This document shows, one piece after another, positions 11,601 to 15,995 of a stretch of DNA of 15,995 bases; the stretch's first letter is position 1, and every line of letters starts with the position of its first letter. A program made the position numbers and the translations under genes. The notes under the pieces were generated by a model that was not told the origin of the DNA, searched no databases, and worked only from the letters and a program-made list of their open reading frames with translations. The DNA is from Phoronis ovalis (Eukaryota; Phoronida; Phoronidae): assembly GCA_028565635.1 (NCBI GenBank), contig JAOXYB010025369.1:1-15995 (forward strand), in the 5' to 3' direction.

Positions 11601-14388
11601 ATCCAATACAAGATGTTTGTCATGCCTAATGCCAATCACATCTCTAGGATTACACCATATTGCGGTTTGTAGTCCTGATTTGAATTTGGACAGTGCAATT
11701 TCGGGAGTAGTTCTGATAAGAGTTACATATGTAAATCAAAGTACCAGATACAATTAACGTCAAAAATATGGATAGTTATTTGACCTACTTTTCAACATCA
11801 TTTTAAAAGGTCACCTACAAACTTATGGTCTTCGTGAATCCACCTTTGAATCGTCCACTCGATGCTTTGTCTTTCTCGAAATAGGAGCAACACGATATGC
11901 CCTCTCAAGAACCAACATGGCCACCAGTCTGCCATCTTGGAAGTAATCAAGGTAAAAATTATAACTGACCTGCACTTTGACAGGTATTTACCCAGTACCA
12001 AATATAAAACTGATTAGATAAAAACTGAAGCAATTATGGTCTTCGTGAATCCATCTTTGCATTGTCCAGTCAAAGCTTTGTCTTTCACGAAATGGGAGCA
12101 ATGTGATATGCCGTCTTGGGAACAAACATGGCTGCCAGCTGGCCATACTGGAAGCCATCCAGGTCAATATTACAGTTAACCTGTACATTGACCAGGGCTC
12201 AACATCTATGCCGGTCTGAGAACCCAAGGCCACTAAAATGTTGTTCCGGCCACATGAACTGCAGCGGCTGTTGGTCCGACGGGCCATCTACTGGCACCCA
12301 CCTCCCGGTAACATTGCCATTTCTCCCGGTTTCAAGTCAACAGCTAAGAAAACCTATAAATTATACAAGCAGGAGTACTCAACGTTCATAAAAGTGTATA
12401 ATTTATTATGATTTGAAGTATTTTTAATATCCAAACACAAAAATACGCTTCCGGTCGTCATTTGGGCAAGCAAATTACAACCGGATATTGCGTATCATTT
12501 CTAAAAAAGGATTGCTTGTCAATTTTTTTTACAAGCAAATTTTCGCTTTGAAAAGTGCTTGGGTTCCCAAAAATTAAATGGAGCCACTTGATTTGGAACA
12601 CAGCTGGCCCACAGGGCTACTACTTATTTTCAGCAGGTGTCAAGTCCTGTTGACCTGTACTTAGTCACACCAAATATGAAGCTGATAGCATAGAAATGCA
12701 ACATATAATCTCAAGAAGTGATCCAGGTCAAAATTATAAGTGACATGTAATTTTACCTGTGTTTATCCTGAACCAAATATAAAGCTGATCAGATAACAAG
12801 AGGTCTGCGAGTGCAGACAGATGCCCATCATATGATGTAGTTTCGTTAGTTGTAAAGATATTTTTGTATGTATGCGAGTTTTGAGGTTGATAATAGAGGG
12901 AAAATGTCAAATTTTTGGTTTGAAAGGAAAATAGGTGGTTTTGCTTTGTCTTTCCTGAAATGACGTACCAAATATAAAGCTCATCAGATAAAAACCGAAG
13001 CAGTTATTGTGCTACAAAGAAAGTGTTAGGTACAACAAAAAATGTCGAAGATTCATATCGGCATTTGATCTACTTCTCAAGGTCAACTTGAAATGTCACT
13101 TGGCCTAATACACCCACCAATCTATGACCTTCGCTAATCCACCTTCAAATAATCCAATCATCGCTTCATCTTTCCCGAAATGGGCGCAATGTAACATGCA
13201 CTCTCGGGTACAAACATGGCCACCAGTCGGCCATGTTTGAAGTAATCAGGGCCAAACATACATCCGACGTGTCCTTTGACCAGTACCTAATATGAAGATG
13301 ATTCGACAAAAACAAAAGCTAGTATTGCCAAGCTAACATCTCGAGAACAAACATGGCTGCCAGTCACCATGTTGGGTCTGGATGAATTCAATGGGTTCTT
13401 AAAATGTTATTACATTATTTAAAATAAGTTGATTAAATATGATTTAAAAGTTGTCTCAGTAACAACACAACCACTTCCTAAAATATGTTTGAACTGAGAG
13501 AATTTATCTGAAAACAACTGGGACGAATGAAAAAATGCCATCCAACAACATTCTTAACGTCACTCAAATCACTAACATTTGAGTCCATGACTGGTGGCTC
13601 CAACAAGTGAATTTATTGGTCAATTGCAAATACTGATCAATTCCCAAATGTATTGTTTGTGCTTCAAGCGATGTAAGCAGGTACCACTGGTTTACATGAA
13701 GCTATTTTAAAGGAATAAAAATTAGGAAGGTTAAAATATCATACCTTCTTTTACATTCAATTTCTTTTCATACTCTTTTATAAGTTCCACAATCTTAGGT
13801 ACTTCAACTGCTTTAAATACATCTATAAGTTTACTGTAGCCATCTTTATGCTGCCAATTGACTGCGTATCCTCTTGATTCTAGTTTATCCACTAATGTAC
13901 AAAAGTCAGTAACAGGTTCCAGTTCATCCGGTCTAAAAGTAAAATTAACATTAACTGACGATGAGTAATATCAAGCTTTCTAGTTACCATAATTCCTACA
14001 CACGAACATAATACACAACGTTTATCTTAGTTTCCAGATAGCTAACCAGGTCATATATTACATTAAATACATGGTTGTTTCACTAAGGTCACTAGTGATG
14101 TACAAAGTTGTAACGGAACTTTGAATTACTATGAAGTATTTACATCACCAGCAAAGATTTTTAATTCTGTTTGCAACGAGATGTGACCTATGATATTGTT
14201 ATTTGTTATGTAAAAACTATGCAATAAACAGCTAGTATTATATAATTAAAGAGTATAGTTTGTAACAACACTTACTTGAGGTATGCTTCACACATGTACT
14301 TTACAAGTGCAAAGTCTCTTTCTATTAATCCATTCTGTATTTTCAATATCAGCTCACGATGAAGTTCTACCTTTTCCTCTTTCTGCAT
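7796..14388 (-). CDS. DED-NACHT NLR-like receptor gene, four-exon model with an in-frame TAG in the last exon
   Basis: I join four minus-strand exons (14388-14276, 13932-13745, 10480-10327, 10130-8630) whose GT-AG borders and codon phases all agree: 2+1, 1+2 and 2+1. The model gives 651 residues to the TAG at 8632-8630, and the same frame stays open to a TGA at 7798-7796, or 929 residues in all. Domain order is DED (about residues 7-95), pre-NACHT linker (102-152), NACHT with Walker A (180-188), Walker B (about 261-270), sensor-1 TSR (294-296) and a winged-helix-like part (to about 482), then an unassigned C-terminus. Members of this family are cytosolic signal-transducing ATPases that assemble on activation and recruit death-fold partners, here plausibly FADD- or caspase-8-like DED proteins (inference). 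No leucine-rich repeats are clear. The start is the first ATG after an in-frame TGA at about 14421, but a weak Kozak context leaves room for a further 5' exon. Intron 2 carries many old transposon remains. It could be a pseudogene because of the TAG. Confidence 0.75.
8630..8632 (-). other. single in-frame TAG between the NACHT part and the C-terminal part
   Basis: The mRNA-sense context is TATCCC-TAG-GAGGTA. The codon is one C-to-T transition away from CAG (Gln). The bases around it are more GC-rich than the rest of the exon and could form a small hairpin just downstream (GGAT, loop CGGC, ATCC). No frame change accompanies the stop. Confidence 0.9.
8630..10130 (-). CDS. exon 4: NACHT NTPase with helical and winged-helix regions, ending at an in-frame TAG
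   Basis: The frame starts at the TTGTAG acceptor (10132-10131) with EEVDICKIF and reaches the P-loop VLIEGNAGTGKTTL, an intact Walker A motif. It continues with LVFLLKVRDL, the Walker B-like VLFIFDGYDEL with both acidic pairs, SIIVTSR (sensor 1), LSRTPLCLVF (the GxP-like position of the helical domain), LYQDIVRMVLRR, and LGELAFKGL followed by YFVHKHLQQYFAA of the winged-helix part. These are the standard NACHT/NLR motifs in their standard order, and all catalytic residues are present, so the ATPase looks functional. The first ATG in this exon (10009) lies just after the P-loop and cannot be the true start. The acceptor has a weak pyrimidine tract and an in-frame TAA just upstream (10141-10139). 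The frame ends at TAG 8632-8630. Confidence 0.85.
10131..10326 (-). other. intron 3, with coding-like sequence in another frame
   Basis: The donor is GTGAGT and the acceptor TTGTAG, giving 196 bases in the best splice model. The last 70 bases contain a frame reading QSQMQSQVNNF and then EGDIRQMLNIV, which looks like a coiled linker and not like random intron. That frame starts after a TTAACAG acceptor-like site at 10201 and is one base out of register with the NACHT frame. Confidence 0.45.
10327..10480 (-). CDS. exon 3: pre-NACHT linker
   Basis: The exon has 154 bases, i.e. two bases, 50 codons and two bases. A strong polypyrimidine acceptor (TTTTCTTTTTTCAG) precedes it and a consensus GTGAGT donor follows, and its phases fit exons 2 and 4 exactly. 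The peptide has LELAVSKLEYHY, then PVLWNEGF and ALDKTYTTLAI. A hydrophobic helix followed by a P.pWNe.F...LdxhYtxL motif is what I know from the region just before NACHT in many invertebrate NLR-like proteins. It probably packs against the ATPase or connects it to the DED (inference). Two ORFs overlap this exon in different frames; only the frame given here is supported by splice phase and motif. Confidence 0.65.
12193..12649. mobile_element. candidate non-autonomous DNA transposon (hAT-like ends) nested in the repeat array
   Basis: The left end reads CAGGGCTCAACATCT and the reverse complement of the right end reads CAGGACTTGACACCT, differing mainly by transitions. The pentamer TTGAC stands directly outside both ends (12188-12192 and 12650-12654), as a target duplication would. 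The surrounding repeat unit stops at the left end and resumes at the right end (CTGTACATTGAC before, CTGTACTTAGTCACACCAAA after). The first 160 bases are clearly more GC-rich than the window. No transposase frame is present. CAGGG ends are typical of hAT elements, but those usually make 8-bp duplications, so the superfamily is uncertain. Confidence 0.5.
12803..12818. repeat. perfect hairpin GTCTGC-GAGT-GCAGAC
   Basis: A six-base stem with a four-base loop follows AACAAGAG, exactly where the repeat unit (GCTGATCAGATAA) departs from its other copies. On the minus strand the hairpin is followed by CTCTTGTT. Short terminal hairpins of this sort close Helitron-like and pearl-type elements of bivalves, but the canonical CTRR end is not seen. 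Confidence 0.4.
13745..13932 (-). CDS. exon 2: C-terminal half of the death effector domain
   Basis: The exon has 188 bases: one base completing codon 38, 62 full codons, and one base of codon 101. It is bordered by a TTTTACTTTTAG acceptor and a GTATGA donor. The peptide begins PDELEPVTDF, continues with LVDKLESRGY, and ends with YSKLIDVFKAV and IVELIKEYEKKL. This is the ELE..xDF..LhxxLExRG...L..hh..h pattern of DED helices 3-6, and together with exon 1 it makes a domain of ordinary length, about 90 residues. The charged RxDL signature near helix 6 of mammalian DEDs is not visible; the equivalent stretch reads roughly VEVPKI. Partner binding may therefore differ, or the alignment may be off by a few residues. 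CARD or a death domain is the main alternative, but the LExRG position favours DED. Confidence 0.7.
13933..14275 (-). other. intron 1 of the NLR-like gene
   Basis: The intron has 343 bases with a perfect GTAAGT donor and a TTTTACTTTTAG acceptor. It splits the DED between its second and third helices, in codon 38. No repeat or other element is seen inside. Confidence 0.6.
14276..14388 (-). CDS. exon 1: N-terminal half of a death effector domain
   Basis: The exon encodes 37 residues plus two bases of codon 38. It runs from the ATG at 14388 to a perfect GTAAGT donor at 14275-14270. The peptide has the helix 1-2 pattern of a DED: LHRELILKI, a polar turn with ERDF, then VKYMCEAYL, matching the spacing of hydrophobic residues in caspase-8 and FADD domains. 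The two leftover bases AA join the first base A of exon 2 to give Lys38. The start is provisional: the context before the ATG is poor (T at -3), and eleven more in-frame codons are open upstream after a TGA, with an AG near 14405 that could be a splice acceptor. The short length explains why simple ORF calling misses it. Confidence 0.7.
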
Positions 14389-14506
14389 GTATCTTGTGTG
14401 CCAGCCTTTAAGAGGGAATCATGCTTTTATTGACATTGGAATAAATAGTAGATGCCACGCAAGAAAAATATAGTTTACAATTAAAACTACAGATGCATAA
14501 CTATTA

Positions 14507-14626
14507 CATATAAATTACAGAAAGTCTGTTCAATGATAGAATCCAAGTCCTTTTGACTGGTTTATAGTATTTCAATGGTTTATATGCAATATTAAATGCA
14601 GTATTCACTGCCGCCTGACCTTCGAC
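14507..14626 (-). other. short open stretch behind an acceptor-like site, upstream of the DED exon
   Basis: On the minus strand TTCAATTTTGTAG is followed by 40 open codons beginning VEGQAAVNTAF and containing KPLKYYKPVKRTW, then a TAA at 14506-14504. The composition is less AT-biased at its start than the flanks. No donor was found that joins it to the DED exon in frame with confidence. It may be a remnant of another exon or an untranslated exon of the NLR-like gene. I do not recognise it. Confidence 0.15.
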
Positions 14627-14963
14627 CTACAAAATTGAAGTACAATTTGATTATGTAGGTATGAAATTGAAGCTTTTTATGTCAATGATACCCGTTATTT
14701 ATGATGTCACATCAGTTCATGAAGCCATCTAAATAATTAAGTATACAGAATATATATTGCAATTGAATGCCGAAATGACAGTACTGATGTATGTAGTGGA
14801 AAGCAAACCACTTTTGTTGCAGAATTTAATTGGTATGATAATTTTATTGTCACTCAAATTTTAATACTAAATGCAACATTTTATTTACTGTTTGAAATAA
14901 TTTATTGTATTTTTTATTGTAAAGTCACATTAAACATTTCATAAATATTAATTGGGCTGTATT
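14627..14963. other. AT-rich 5' flank of the NLR-like gene
   Basis: No promoter element can be named with confidence. AT runs give several TATA-like words, none at a persuasive distance from a supported transcription start. An untranslated first exon of the NLR-like gene could lie here. Confidence 0.3.
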
Positions 14964-15274
14964 AATAAAAGTTACTACTTTACTATAATTATGTCAAAAC
15001 CTGAAGTCATATTCACAATTGCGAGATATCACAAGTTTACATGACCTCGAGTACATCTGAAACAAATCGGGTCTACTAGATACAAGAAGATTCTTATAGG
15101 ACTGTTAATAGGAAACCCTAGAGTACGAATTTTTTTTTACCAAATACAATATTCATTTCACCTTCAGAGTGCATGTGGGCCCAAGCTACATGACTTGGTA
15201 TGTTCAAATGTGTTCATGAATTTTCATCGAAGTTTAACAGCAACAAGACAGAAGCGATATTTAAAGTAAATCCA
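14964..15274. repeat. tandem duplication, copy 1 (about 311 bp)
   Basis: It starts AATAAAAGTTACTACTTTAC and ends TTTAAAGTAAATCCA. It matches the next copy almost base for base, with scattered substitutions and a few short indels (for example in the poly-T run near 15130). Similarity is much higher than in the duplication at 3773-4444, so this event is younger. Confidence 0.9.
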
Positions 15275-15584
15275 ATAATAAAAGTTACTACTTTACTATA
15301 ATTATGTCAAAGCCTGAACTCATATTCACAATTGCGAGATATCATAAGTTAACATGACCTCAAGTACATCTGAAACAAATTGGGTCTACTAGTTGCAAGA
15401 AGATTCTTATACGACTGTTAATAGGAAACCCTAGAGTAAGTTTTTTTTAACAAATACAATATTCATTTCACATTCAGAGCACATGTGGGCCCAAGCTATA
15501 TGACTTGGTATGTTCAAATGTGTTCATGAGTTTTCATCGAAGTTTAATAGCAACGAGACAGAAGCGATATTTAAAGTAAATCCA
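15275..15584. repeat. tandem duplication, copy 2 (about 310 bp)
   Basis: It follows copy 1 directly. Shared words include ATTATGTCAAA, CACAATTGCGAGATATCA, GTGGGCCCAAGCTA and CAGAAGCGATATTTAAAG. Just after its end, AGCTGTATTTATAAAA resembles GGCTGTATTAATAAAA that precedes copy 1, which suggests that the ancestral unit was slightly longer. No coding potential is seen. Confidence 0.9.
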
Positions 15585-15732
15585 TTATGACATTAGCTGT
15601 ATTTATAAAACAGTGTTACACAAGCAACATTCATTTGAAATTCAATCTACATATGGATAACTGTTACAGTCAGATAAATAATGAAAAGTGAGTATAATTA
15701 ATGGAATTCAAGACAATTATCGATGGTATATA
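15585..15732. other. short AT-rich spacer
   Basis: Apart from the residual similarity to the start of the tandem unit at its left edge, nothing is recognised. Confidence 0.4.
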
Positions 15733-15995
15733 CAGGGTGACCGAAAATAAATGCGCCAGGTGTAAAATTGTATAAAAGCTTGGATTATCAAATGATATTT
15801 CCAAAATTGACACAAATAAAGGTATTTCATTTCTAAATTAGAATTTTATATCATTATTGAAAGTTACGAGGGAGTACCAGTTTTTTTAAAAACTTTTTAT
15901 GAACTATCATGATAGCATTTTTGAGATTTTAAGCCTGAAAAAATCTAATAGCTACACTTCATTGATAATGGTTATATTCTGAAATTAAACATTTT
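15733..15995 (+). mobile_element. possible terminal part of a DNA transposon (mariner-like end), cut by the window edge
   Basis: The sequence after a TATA dinucleotide run reads CAGGGTGACCGAAAATAAAT, close to the CAGGGTGTCCCAAAAA type of terminus that I know from mariner-like elements, which insert at TA. The preceding bases are TA, as required. The other end and any transposase would be beyond the window. The rest (to 15995) is AT-rich without an open frame of note. Confidence 0.35.

Larger units (their letters stand above)
11340..13380. repeat. array of diverged, roughly 200-bp dispersed-repeat units
   Basis: Three landmark words recur in order. The first is ATGGTCTTCGTGAATCCACCTTTG (split here: ATGGTCTTCG, then TGAATCCACC), seen near 11466, 11825, 12036 and 13125. 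The second is CAAACATGGCCACCAG-TNGGCCAT, near 11515, 11914, 12124, 13210 and 13348. The third is ACCAAATATAAAGCTGATCAG, near 11998, 12669, 12774, 12969 and, decayed, 13287. Two longer modules also share GTTAGGCACAACAAA (11391 and 13027). The units are old and partly truncated. The style resembles dispersed repeats of molluscan genomes, from memory only. The GGCCA...TGGCC content makes small hairpins. Confidence 0.75.
10481..13744 (-). other. intron 2, rich in repeats
   Basis: The intron of 3264 bases has a GTATGA donor and a polypyrimidine TTTTTTCAG acceptor. Its middle (about 11340-13380) is packed with the repeat units and the nested inverted-repeat element described separately. The flanks (10481-11330 and 13400-13744) show nothing recognisable. 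All open frames inside it lie in repeats or are short. Confidence 0.6.

Noticed and set aside
11438-12391. Several 65-99-codon frames on both strands
   Set aside because: All are inside the dispersed-repeat array or the nested element, and similar words appear in them because the repeat units are similar.
1-15995. tRNA or rRNA genes and CRISPR arrays
   Set aside because: Reading both strands by eye, I found no cloverleaf with a proper B box, no rRNA-like conserved block, and no regular short repeat-spacer array.

Overview
The window looks like nuclear DNA of an invertebrate animal. It is AT-rich, most of it is non-coding, it carries several families of decayed repeats, and its one convincing gene is split by introns with GT-AG borders. 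The gene type (a death-fold domain in front of a NACHT ATPase, with a conserved pre-NACHT linker) belongs to the NLR-like receptors that are expanded in cnidarians, molluscs, amphioxus and other invertebrates. The repeats around 11.3-13.4 kb remind me of repeats in bivalve and gastropod DNA, so a mollusc is my weak guess. The species cannot be fixed from the sequence alone.

Layout. Positions 1-5.6 kb hold no gene I can support. They contain a perfect CTCF-like 14-mer near 142 and an old tandem duplication of about 340 bp at 3773-4444. Positions 5.6-6.9 kb hold two plus-strand exon candidates; the better one (6852-6919) is a signal-peptide-like first exon behind an excellent Kozak context. Positions 7796-14388 on the minus strand hold the NLR-like gene. 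Exons 1 and 2 encode a death effector domain (DED), exon 3 the pre-NACHT linker, and the long exon 4 the NACHT ATPase with its helical and winged-helix parts and a C-terminal region. Intron 2 (about 3.3 kb) is full of a dispersed repeat of roughly 200-bp units, interrupted by what looks like a 457-bp non-autonomous DNA transposon with terminal inverted repeats and a 5-bp target duplication. Upstream of the gene lie a tandem pair of about 312 bp (14964-15584) and, at the right edge, what may be one end of a mariner-like element (from 15733).

The main point of interest is in exon 4. The frame is open from 10130 to 7796 except for one in-frame TAG at 8630-8632, so a predicted product of 651 residues would become 929 residues if the TAG were read through or were absent. 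This may be a segregating or fixed nonsense mutation, a sequencing error, or functional readthrough. A second oddity is a coding-like stretch in a different frame just before exon 4, where the splice model predicts intron.

How the parts work together: by family knowledge, the DED would recruit FADD- or caspase-8-like partners, the NACHT domain would switch and oligomerise with ATP, and the C-terminal region would sense or regulate. That is inference from domain order, not something the sequence proves.
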